From: an uncultured Prevotella sp.
GTDB lineage: Bacteria; Bacteroidota; Bacteroidia; Bacteroidales; Bacteroidaceae
Length of the DNA: 20,795 bases
Direction of reading: 5' to 3'
Assembly (NCBI GenBank): GCA_900547005.1
Contig: URER01000043.1
Location: forward strand, 1 to 20,795
The translations under genes were made by a program, and so were the position numbers. Below are positions 5,725 through 12,490 of this stretch, in pieces. Position 1 is the first letter of the stretch. Each line of letters begins with the position of its first letter. The notes under the pieces were generated by a model. It was not told where the DNA came from, did no database searches, and saw nothing but the letters and a program-made list of their open reading frames with translations.

Positions 5725-7734
5725 ATGAAAAGAATTTACTCAACGATTTTAACAATCTTCATCGCGGTGTCTGCCCTTGCACAGGGATGGCCTGCAAACT
5801 ATGGTGGTGTGATGCTGCAAGGCTTCTCGTGGGACTCGTACACAGACACACAATGGACAAACCTCGAGAAACAAAGCGATGAACTCGCACAATACTTCTC
5901 GCTGATATGGATTCCACAGAGTGGTGACTGCAATAGTCCGTATAACAATATGGGATATATGCCAGTCTATTACTTCAAGCAGAACAGTTCGTTTGGTACT
6001 GAAGCACAACTCCGCTCAATGATAAAAACTTTCAAGGCAAAAGGTCTTGGCACAATAGCCGACGTTGTTATCAACCACCGCAATAATCTTGGTGTAGGCG
6101 GTTCGTGGGTTGACTATCCCGCAGAAACTTATAACGGCGTGACATACCAGATGTTGCCGACAGACATCTGCGCTAATGATGATGGCGGAAAGACGAAGAC
6201 TTGGGCTACGGGCAAGGGCATCTCCATAAGCTCAAACAATGACACAGGGGAGGATTGGAGCGCCTGCCGTGACCTCGACCACAAAAGCGCCAACGTGCAG
6301 AAATGCGTCAATGCGTATCTGAAATATCTGCTTGAGGACTTGGGATATACGGGTTTCCGATATGACATGACCAAGGGCTACTCGGCATCCTTTACAGCAC
6401 AATATAACAAGGCGTCAGGAACAAAGTTCTCTGTAGGCGAGTATTGGGACGGAAACACTACAACCTTGAAGAATTGGGTAGACGGAACAAAGGATAACGG
6501 CACTATAATGTCTGCCGCATTCGACTTCCCGTTCCGCTATACAGTGCGCGATGCCATAAGCGGTAGCAATTGGTCTAAACTGAGTAACACGAGTCTTATG
6601 AAGACAATCGGTTATAGCCAGTATTCCGTTACGTTTGTGGAGAACCATGACACACAGTACCGTTCGGCAACAGAACAGCAAGACCCAATCCGTAAAGACA
6701 CCCTTGCAGCCAATGCATACTTGCTTGCCATGCCGGGAACACCGTGCGTTTTCCTGCCTCACTGGAAAGCATACAAGCAGGAGATAAAGGCTATGATTGA
6801 TGCGCGTAAAGCCGCCGGTATAACAAACAATAGCAGAACCGTAGCACTACGCAATACGATTGCCACTTATTTTGCAGGTCAGACAAGCGGAGAGAAAGGA
6901 AATCTTATTGTTGTGGTCGGTTCAAAAGCTGACGATTATGTACCATCAACCCAGTTCACGAAAGTCCTTACAGGTTATCACTACAGGTATTACCTGTCGA
7001 ACTCAACGAATACGGCATGGGCAGACAAGGCTTCAGGCACATACGAGGAGGCTTTCGACGTGACTCTGACAGCCGTTTCGGATAAAAGTGGAGCCAAGCT
7101 GGTATATTCCACCGACGGTAACAGCCCGACAGCATCGAGCAAACAGGTTGCAAGCGGAACGAAGATAAATATAAGCACCACCACCACTCTGAAAGTAGGT
7201 TTGCTCGTAAACGGGCAGGTAACGGGTATTGTTACACGCGAATACGTTATCAAGCCGTTTGTGGCACACACTGCAACGATATATCTGAAAGACCCGAAAT
7301 GGACCACACCTGTATATTTCTGGTGCTGGGATAACGACGGAAAGAACTACACCGGTGGTAAATGGCCAGGAGAGGCTCAAACTCAAACAAAGACAATAAA
7401 CGGCGAGAAGTGGTATTACAAGACTGTTAATGTCAGCAAGAGCGGACAGGCATACAACATCATCTTCAACCAAGGCGACAAAAAACCGCAGAGCAACGAC
7501 CTCGGTCCTATAACAGAAGACACATACTACGAGATTACCGGAGTTAACGGAACAACTGGCACTTGTATTGCCGTTGCCGATGTGACATCTACCATGACAG
7601 GCATCGCAGACATCACGGTAGACAAGCCGGCTACAGGAAACAACGCCTACTACACGTTGAGTGGCGTGCGCGTTGCGAAGCCGACGCAGCCGGGAATATA
7701 CATCCACAACGGCAGGAAGGTCGTAGTGAAATAA
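5725..7734 (+). CDS. Secreted alpha-amylase, GH13, with C-terminal starch-binding module and T9SS-like tail
   Basis: 669 residues. The signal peptide MKRIYSTILTIFIAVSALAQ (cut near Ala19/Gln20) exports it. The GH13 barrel (about 25-430) shows all four conserved regions: DVVINH (113-118), GFRYDMTKG (210-218, nucleophile Asp214), VGEYW (237-241, acid/base Glu239) and FVENHD (304-309, Asp309). It should hydrolyse alpha-1,4 bonds of starch or glycogen. Residues about 438-510 resemble a chitobiase/hexosaminidase C-terminal-type beta-sandwich (VYSTDGNSPT). Residues 515-606 resemble a CBM26-like starch-binding module (IYLKDP, YFWCWDNDGKNYTGGKWPG). The end, YYTLSGVRVAKPTQPGIYIH then GRKVVVK, looks like a type IX secretion sorting tail, suggesting surface display or release. 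It is the first gene of a unit with the galactanase 12 bases downstream. Confidence 0.95.
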   Translation: MKRIYSTILTIFIAVSALAQGWPANYGGVMLQGFSWDSYTDTQWTNLEKQSDELAQYFSLIWIPQSGDCNSPYNNMGYMPVYYFKQNSSFGTEAQLRSMIKTFKAKGLGTIADVVINHRNNLGVGGSWVDYPAETYNGVTYQMLPTDICANDDGGKTKTWATGKGISISSNNDTGEDWSACRDLDHKSANVQKCVNAYLKYLLEDLGYTGFRYDMTKGYSASFTAQYNKASGTKFSVGEYWDGNTTTLKNWVDGTKDNGTIMSAAFDFPFRYTVRDAISGSNWSKLSNTSLMKTIGYSQYSVTFVENHDTQYRSATEQQDPIRKDTLAANAYLLAMPGTPCVFLPHWKAYKQEIKAMIDARKAAGITNNSRTVALRNTIATYFAGQTSGEKGNLIVVVGSKADDYVPSTQFTKVLTGYHYRYYLSNSTNTAWADKASGTYEEAFDVTLTAVSDKSGAKLVYSTDGNSPTASSKQVASGTKINISTTTTLKVGLLVNGQVTGIVTREYVIKPFVAHTATIYLKDPKWTTPVYFWCWDNDGKNYTGGKWPGEAQTQTKTINGEKWYYKTVNVSKSGQAYNIIFNQGDKKPQSNDLGPITEDTYYEITGVNGTTGTCIAVADVTSTMTGIADITVDKPATGNNAYYTLSGVRVAKPTQPGIYIHNGRKVVVK

Positions 7735-7746
7735 CACGAGTATAAT

Positions 7747-9024
7747 ATGAACACACGTAAATTAACTTTTTTCATAATGTTGGGCATGACGGCTTTGTGC
7801 TGTCATGCCCAACGCTTTCTTGGCGGTGACATTTCGTTGCTGCCGACCAACGAGACAGCCAATCCGACATGGCTTGATAAGGACGGCAAAAACATTGCCG
7901 ATATCCTGCCTTTCTGTAATACGGAGGGTATGAATGCCATGCGTGTGCGCCTCTTTGTCAATCCATCTGACTACACAGGAAGCGATAAGGATGCGAATGC
8001 CTGTCAGGATTTGGAATACGTGAAAGCACTCGGCAAGCGTATAAAAGATGCGGGCTTCAAGCTGATGCTCGACTTCCATTATAGCGATACATGGGCCGAC
8101 CCGGCAAAGCAATGGACGCCTAAAGCGTGGGAGGGCTTGAATGATGAGCAACTTAATACGAAGATATATGATTATACAAAGGATGCGCTGCAACAGATGA
8201 AGGCCGCCGGAGCTGAGCCTGACTTTATTCAGACGGGCAACGAGATAAGCTACGGTATGCTTTGGGGCGCATACGGTACTGCCGAAAGTCAATTAAAGAA
8301 GTGCTACATCAATAGCTCAGCTTCCAACTGGATGCGCTTCACTACGTTATTGAAGAACGCCGGTAAGGCTTGTCGTGAGGTTTGTCCGCAGGCAAAGATT
8401 ATCATTCACACCGAAAGGGCGGCAGACATTTCGGTATTGACAAACTTCTATAACAAGATGAAGAGCGCAAATCTTGACTACGACATCATCGGACTGAGCT
8501 ATTATCCTATCTGGCACAAGAATATTGCAACGCTGGAAACAGCTCTCAACACGTTGGAGAGCAACTTCTCGGATAAGGATATAATGATTGTCGAGGTGGG
8601 ATATGCTTATTCTTGGATTCCCGACAATCCTGACTATGACTACACTAAGACTTATCCGGCAACGGAAACAGGCCAGCAGAACTTTACCAAAGACCTTATC
8701 ACGATGCTCAACAAGCACAGCAAGGTAACGGGATTGTTCTGGTGGTGGATGGAATACAACGCCTATCCGTGGGCTACGACGCAATGGAATGGATGGTGGT
8801 ATGCTCCGCTTGTAAACAGCAATACGGGCAAATTCATGCCGGCGTTCTATGAAATGAAGAACTTCCTCGACGGAATAGACGGCATTTCGGCTCCTTCTCT
8901 CAGCGACGACGCTAACAAAAATGCGCTCTCCAATAAGTGGTTTAGCCTTAACGGCCAGCGCATCAGCAAGCCTGCAAAGAGCGGAGTGTATATCAACGAC
9001 GGCAGGAAAGTGATGATGAAATAA
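7747..9024 (+). CDS. Secreted arabinogalactan endo-beta-1,4-galactanase, GH53
   Basis: 425 residues. A signal peptide (about 1-21, ending CCHAQ) exports it. The body is one GH53 barrel: FLGGDIS (24-30), MRVRLFVNP (65-73), LMLDFHYSDTWADP (106-119), FIQTGNEISYG (160-170, acid/base Glu166), GLSYYPIW (249-256) and IMIVEVGYAY (279-288, nucleophile Glu283), then FWWWMEYNAYPW (331-342). GH53 enzymes cut beta-1,4-galactan side chains of pectin (type I arabinogalactan). The tail WFSLNGQRISKPAKSGVYI then DGRKVMMK matches the amylase tail and suggests the same T9SS-like export. It starts 12 bases after the amylase stop, so it shares the duplicated promoter, and it is followed by a strong terminator. No binding module is present. 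Confidence 0.95.
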   Translation: MNTRKLTFFIMLGMTALCCHAQRFLGGDISLLPTNETANPTWLDKDGKNIADILPFCNTEGMNAMRVRLFVNPSDYTGSDKDANACQDLEYVKALGKRIKDAGFKLMLDFHYSDTWADPAKQWTPKAWEGLNDEQLNTKIYDYTKDALQQMKAAGAEPDFIQTGNEISYGMLWGAYGTAESQLKKCYINSSASNWMRFTTLLKNAGKACREVCPQAKIIIHTERAADISVLTNFYNKMKSANLDYDIIGLSYYPIWHKNIATLETALNTLESNFSDKDIMIVEVGYAYSWIPDNPDYDYTKTYPATETGQQNFTKDLITMLNKHSKVTGLFWWWMEYNAYPWATTQWNGWWYAPLVNSNTGKFMPAFYEMKNFLDGIDGISAPSLSDDANKNALSNKWFSLNGQRISKPAKSGVYINDGRKVMMK

Positions 9025-9040
9025 GTTCAAATAAATAACA

Positions 9041-9084
9041 AAAAAGGCCCTATCAAACCGTGATTGATTTGATAGGGCCTTTTT
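9041..9084. terminator. Bidirectional terminator
   Basis: A perfect 17-bp inverted repeat (9041-9057 with 9068-9084; core ggccctatcaaa) with a 10-base loop is flanked by A-run and T-run ends, so it can stop both the GH53 transcript (+) and the convergent lipoprotein transcript (-), whose stop codon is 41 bases away. Confidence 0.9.
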
Positions 9085-9124
9085 ATGTTCTTATAAATAA
9101 TACTCGTTTGAGGCTTTCAAGGGG

Positions 9125-9850
9125 TCAATCTTCGTCAGATTTACTGTTATACCATAAGTCTGCAAATTTCTTTGAGTAATCAGAAGATTGTTCGCCGAGC
9201 TCCTTTTCTTTTTCTTTGCATTTATCGTAAAGTTTGCTATTGACTGGGTCGGCATATACGACACTGCGCGCTTTTGTCGCATCCTCCAGATGATTTGGTT
9301 CAATTCGTATAATAAAATCGCCCTCATATTCCAGAGTTTCCTGGTCTATCTGTGAAAAAAGTTTTAGGTCTGTTACGTAGAACAGAGGCTCGCCGTTCTC
9401 ATCCAAGAATATAGCAGCGATGGCATTAAAGAATCCATCCTTTCCTATATAGCTTCTAAGACGATTAATCAGATTCTCCTCTACTGGTATAATCTTACAA
9501 CCGGAAAACTCATAATTGAGTTCTTCGGGTTGGAAACTCTTGATAACCAACTGTCCTTCCACCTTAAACGGTGCGCCTTCTTCTACCGTATAGGGGATTT
9601 CTTTTCCTTCTATGTCTTTATTAGCTTCGCCTACATCTTTCCTTAACTCCTTGAACAGCTCTATGGCTTTCTCCTTTTCTTCGCTTTCAAGTTTCTTTTC
9701 TCCATCTTTTCCGATGTATCCGTCTATTTTTTCTTTTTCATCTAACACTATTTGCGGGCCTTCGCCAAAGGTGGAAGGACTCTTTCCGCAAGACGTAAAG
9801 ACCGTAGCTGCGATGGCAAACATCGCGAAATTGATAATTGTTTTCTTCAT
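9125..9850 (-). CDS. Hypothetical lipoprotein
   Basis: 241 residues. The N-terminus MKKTIINFAMFAIAATVFTS followed by Cys21 has the shape of a lipoprotein signal peptide. The residues after the Cys (GKSPST) lack the acidic lipoprotein export signal known in Bacteroidetes, so a periplasm-facing inner leaflet position is possible. Residues 35-85 are very rich in Lys and Glu (KEKIDGYIGKDGEKKLESEE), predicted helical, as is the C-terminal CKEKEKELGEQ stretch. The middle (about 85-185) alternates beta-strand-like segments such as FKVEGQLVIKSF. I do not recognise a family. The gene has a perfect -7 element (TATATTTG) upstream, is divergent from the SH3-like gene and convergent with the GH53 gene. 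Confidence 0.75.
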   Translation of the reverse strand: MKKTIINFAMFAIAATVFTSCGKSPSTFGEGPQIVLDEKEKIDGYIGKDGEKKLESEEKEKAIELFKELRKDVGEANKDIEGKEIPYTVEEGAPFKVEGQLVIKSFQPEELNYEFSGCKIIPVEENLINRLRSYIGKDGFFNAIAAIFLDENGEPLFYVTDLKLFSQIDQETLEYEGDFIIRIEPNHLEDATKARSVVYADPVNSKLYDKCKEKEKELGEQSSDYSKKFADLWYNSKSDED

Positions 9851-9890
9851 GTCGCTGTATGGTTAATAGTTAAAATATGAATTAGTATGG

Positions 9891-9898
9891 CAAATATA
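9891..9898 (-). promoter_or_regulatory. -7 element of the lipoprotein gene
   Basis: CAAATATA on the + strand reads TATATTTG on the minus strand, a perfect TAnnTTTG. It sits 41 bases before the ATG at 9850. No convincing -33 TTG was found. Confidence 0.5.
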
Positions 9899-9938
9899 AT
9901 ACTTTTTTTAATTTTTCTGCATTTTTTTTGTACTTCTT

Positions 9939-9968
9939 TTGATGTCTGAAAGTTTTTCGCTAATTTAG
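9939..9968 (+). promoter_or_regulatory. Candidate promoter of the SH3-like secreted protein gene
   Basis: TTG (9939-9941, within TTTTG) is followed after 19 bases by TAATTTAG (9961-9968), one base away from TAnnTTTG. The spacing is canonical for Bacteroidetes. It predicts a leader of about 40 bases before the ATG at 10017. Confidence 0.5.
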
Positions 9969-10016
9969 CAACGAGATAATAATACTAAACAAATATTTTT
10001 ATAAAAACAGACTATT

Positions 10017-10973
10017 ATGAAGAAAATAACACTTCTCGGAATGGCCTTGCTCGCCTCTCTCACGATGCAGGCACAGAACTTTAAGCTCGCACATCCTACT
10101 ACAAAACAGTTCTTTAAGGTTATAGACCCGTGGGATGTATTCCGGAAATCGCCAAACCCGAAATCCGAAAAGATGCTGATATGGTATGAAAACGCGGAAT
10201 CACCGGAAAGTAGGGCGATACCGTTCTATCAGTCGGAAAACCGCGGACGATATAAAGAGAACAGTCGCACGGGAACGTTTATAAAGGACGCAAACCCCGA
10301 CCGGGAAGAGTTGCTGCCTATGTATGGCAGAACAGGCAATTGGATTAAGGTGCTGTTTACGGTGCATTATCCCATTCCGAGGGGCGAATCGCTGATGGGA
10401 TATATACCGGCCTCGCATGGAAAGGTGTGCAATCTGGCTGATGGAATAAACCTTGCAGACCTTGAAGAGTTTGTGGCAGAGCCCAACGGGGACTTCTATT
10501 TCCCCGGTTACAGACTTTATTCCCGTAAAGGCAAATACTCTGACAGGCCTTTCATGGCGTATGTTACGTCAGACATGGATAGGCATAAATACATAGAAAT
10601 AGCGTTTCCTAAAGTCTTTGAAAACAAATATATGTGCGTAACATCCATTAGTATGTTACCGGAATACGTTTCATCGGCAAGTGAAGGCCGCATCCGTTTT
10701 GACCGTAGGCATGACGGTGAATATTACTGGCAAAACCATGCGATATATCTTAATTCGCGCAGTTCGGACAACAAACATCTTGTGGAAACGGCTATAAACA
10801 CCATACTTAACATTTCGGATGCCGAGTTCGCAAATCTGTTTAAGTATGTTTATGATGAACCGGAGGACGATATTATTGCCGCTTGCTACGCGAAGACTAC
10901 AACCGGCGAGGTTGTGCAACTCGATACAACGATTAACGGACAGTATTTGAAAGTATATCCGTACAACTTCTAA
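10017..10973 (+). CDS. Secreted protein with bacterial SH3-like N-terminal domain
   Basis: 318 residues with a clear type I signal peptide (MKKITLLGMALLASLTMQAQ, cut near residue 19-20). Residues about 37-137 have the pattern of a bacterial SH3 domain: a 'RKSPNPKSEKML' start like the usual R-S-P-N-x-x-S turn, then ELLPMYGRTGNWIKVLF (the 'G-W-x-K-V' strand) and MGYIPASHGKV (the closing 'G-Y-I' strand). There is a long insertion between the first strands. The C-terminal half (about 155-318) has no family I recognise; it is rich in aromatic residues, with ISDAEFANLF and a final VVQLDTTINGQYLKVYPYNF. SH3-like domains in secreted proteins often bind cell-wall material, but no ligand is claimed. 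It is followed by a good terminator. Confidence 0.7.
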   Translation: MKKITLLGMALLASLTMQAQNFKLAHPTTKQFFKVIDPWDVFRKSPNPKSEKMLIWYENAESPESRAIPFYQSENRGRYKENSRTGTFIKDANPDREELLPMYGRTGNWIKVLFTVHYPIPRGESLMGYIPASHGKVCNLADGINLADLEEFVAEPNGDFYFPGYRLYSRKGKYSDRPFMAYVTSDMDRHKYIEIAFPKVFENKYMCVTSISMLPEYVSSASEGRIRFDRRHDGEYYWQNHAIYLNSRSSDNKHLVETAINTILNISDAEFANLFKYVYDEPEDDIIAACYAKTTTGEVVQLDTTINGQYLKVYPYNF

Positions 10974-10995
10974 GCTGCGCGGGATATAATAAAAT

Positions 10996-11035
10996 AAGAG
11001 GGCACTTCGTTTTGAAATGCCCTCTTGTCTTTTTA
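10996..11035 (+). terminator. Rho-independent terminator
   Basis: AAGAGGGCA (10996-11004) pairs with TGCCCTCTT (11018-11026); the loop can add TTC/GAA. It is followed by gtcttttta. It ends the SH3-like gene transcript, and the A-rich 5' flank may also let it act on the convergent chromate-transporter transcript. Confidence 0.85.
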
Positions 11036-11062
11036 TGTTCTCCTCGTATTGCGCCGTTGCGG

Positions 11063-11638
11063 TTAATAGAGCAACAGCAATCCGGCTACGGCAGCGTAGC
11101 AAATCATGCGGATGGGATTGATTTTGAGTACCTTTGTGCCGTAGAATGTGGCTGCGAAGAGCGCAATGCTAATCCAGAACTGCCACGGATTGTGGGTGGG
11201 AAGGCCGAAGTTCTCCTCGTTGCAGAGCAAGAGCGTGGCTGCACCAAGCAGTCCGACGACAGCAGGACGCAAGCCTGTGAAGACCGACTGCACCGCCATT
11301 GTGTTCATATATTTCATGAACATCTTGCTTATCAGTATCATCATGATGAGCGACGGCAACACGAGTGCAGTCGTTGCTACCGCACTTCCGAGTACAGCCA
11401 TGCCGCTGCCGTAGCCTGCGTTGTGTACGGCCGCATAGCCGCAGTATGTCGCCGAGTTGATGCCTATCGGTCCGGGAGTCATCTGTGAGATAGCCACGAT
11501 GTTGGTGAACTCGGCCGATGACAGCCAGTGATGGCGTATCACGGTCTCCGTCTGTATCAATGACAGCATACCGTAGCCGCCTCCGAAGCCGAACACTCCT
11601 ATGAGCATGAATGTGTAGAACAGTTCTAAGAATATCAT
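11063..11638 (-). CDS. Chromate transporter (CHR family), second short-chain subunit
   Basis: 191 residues, hydrophobic, about six membrane segments, inner membrane. CHR signatures are visible: FGFGGGYGMLSLI (16-28), AISQMTPGPIGINSATYCGY (48-67) and FTGLRPAVVGLLG (119-131). Short-chain CHR proteins work in pairs, each supplying one half of the usual two-domain transporter. The partner gene lies 75 bases upstream on the same strand. The family is named for chromate export, but many members are only inferred to carry chromate or sulfate-like anions. The start is supported by AAAAGGAAAAG, a few bases before the ATG. A terminator lies just beyond the stop. Confidence 0.92.
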   Translation of the reverse strand: MIFLELFYTFMLIGVFGFGGGYGMLSLIQTETVIRHHWLSSAEFTNIVAISQMTPGPIGINSATYCGYAAVHNAGYGSGMAVLGSAVATTALVLPSLIMMILISKMFMKYMNTMAVQSVFTGLRPAVVGLLGAATLLLCNEENFGLPTHNPWQFWISIALFAATFYGTKVLKINPIRMICYAAVAGLLLLY

Positions 11639-11713
11639 ATTGCTTTTCCTTTTACTTGTGGTGAATGTCGTTTAGAATGACTTTCCTGTGGGTTTTGTGC
11701 GCGCGTTGTGGAT

Positions 11714-12247
11714 TTATTTGCTTATTCCATACAGGTATCCTCCTATTCCCGCGGCGATGATGATGTATATCGGGTTCACTCCGATGCCCCAGATTAGCAG
11801 TGCACTGACGATGGGAATCCAGCAGTTTGACAGTGAAATCTTCGCGCTCTTGGCGAGATTGAACGTCGGAACGGCGATGAGTGCCACCACGGCGGGGCGT
11901 ATTCCACGGAACATCGCTGCCACCCAGGGCACGTCCATGAAGCTGTGGAAGAACATTGCGATGAGCAGGATGGTGAGAAACGAGGGCAGGGCAGTGCCGA
12001 GACTCGTGCAGATTGCGCCACGCGTCTTGCGCAACTTATATCCGATGAAGATGCTTGCGTTGATGGCAAACACGCCCGGACAGCTCTGTGCGATGGCTAT
12101 CATGTCGAGAAATTCCTCCTTCTCCACCCATTTCTTCTTGTCGACTACTTCCGATTCTATCATCGGAATCATAGCGTAGCCGCCTCCGAAGGTAAACAAT
12201 CCAATCTTGAAGAATGTCTTGAAACTGTCAATATATACGTTGTTCAT
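11714..12247 (-). CDS. Chromate transporter (CHR family), first short-chain subunit
   Basis: 177 residues from the chosen start (MNNVYIDSFK). CHR signatures are FTFGGGYAMIPMI, AIAQSCPGVFAINASIFIGY and FRGIRPAVVALI, followed by three further hydrophobic segments. The reading frame stays open upstream to 12376, but the predicted -7 element TACTTTTG (12283-12290) lies inside that extension and the purL terminator lies just beyond, so the longer versions would start upstream of their own promoter. AGGAAA a few bases before 12247 also favours this start. It pairs with the following gene as a heteromeric short-chain CHR transporter in the inner membrane. Confidence 0.9.
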   Translation of the reverse strand: MNNVYIDSFKTFFKIGLFTFGGGYAMIPMIESEVVDKKKWVEKEEFLDMIAIAQSCPGVFAINASIFIGYKLRKTRGAICTSLGTALPSFLTILLIAMFFHSFMDVPWVAAMFRGIRPAVVALIAVPTFNLAKSAKISLSNCWIPIVSALLIWGIGVNPIYIIIAAGIGGYLYGISK

Positions 12248-12282
12248 CTGCTTTCCTACTTTCTTTTTCCTGTAATTCATTG

Positions 12283-12290
12283 CAAAAGTA
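12283..12290 (-). promoter_or_regulatory. -7 element of the CHR gene pair
   Basis: The minus strand reads TACTTTTG, a perfect TAnnTTTG, 36 bases before the chosen ATG at 12247. No clear -33 was seen. Its position is the main reason for rejecting the longer upstream starts. Confidence 0.5.
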
Positions 12291-12370
12291 CGCCAAATAT
12301 GCGTAACAGACGAAGAAAAACGGGAAAATATGACAGGGTGGGGAGTGCTGATACATATTTGAGTTAGTGT

Positions 12371-12409
12371 AAACAAAAAAAGGAAAGACCCCGTAAAGTC
12401 TTTCCTTTT
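12371..12409 (-). terminator. Terminator of purL
   Basis: A perfect 12-bp stem (aaaaggaaagac 12378-12389 with 12398-12409) with an 8-base loop. Read on the minus strand it is followed by TTTTTTTGTTT. It lies about 80 bases after the purL stop. A second small palindrome CCTTATA-G-TATAAGG (12444-12458) lies between. Confidence 0.85.
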
Positions 12410-12490
12410 ATTATGTATGTGTACTTTATATATATATTATGTGCCTTATAGTATAAGGTCTGTAATATATCAGAAAACACGCCAAGAGTA

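Noticed and set aside
7033..7737. 234-codon open frame on the minus strand
   Set aside because: Antisense to the amylase C-terminal domains; no family features.
12248..12376. Longer N-terminus of the first CHR subunit (to 220 residues)
   Set aside because: The extension overlaps the predicted promoter and the purL terminator, is not CHR-like in sequence, and a better ribosome-binding site precedes the start at 12247.
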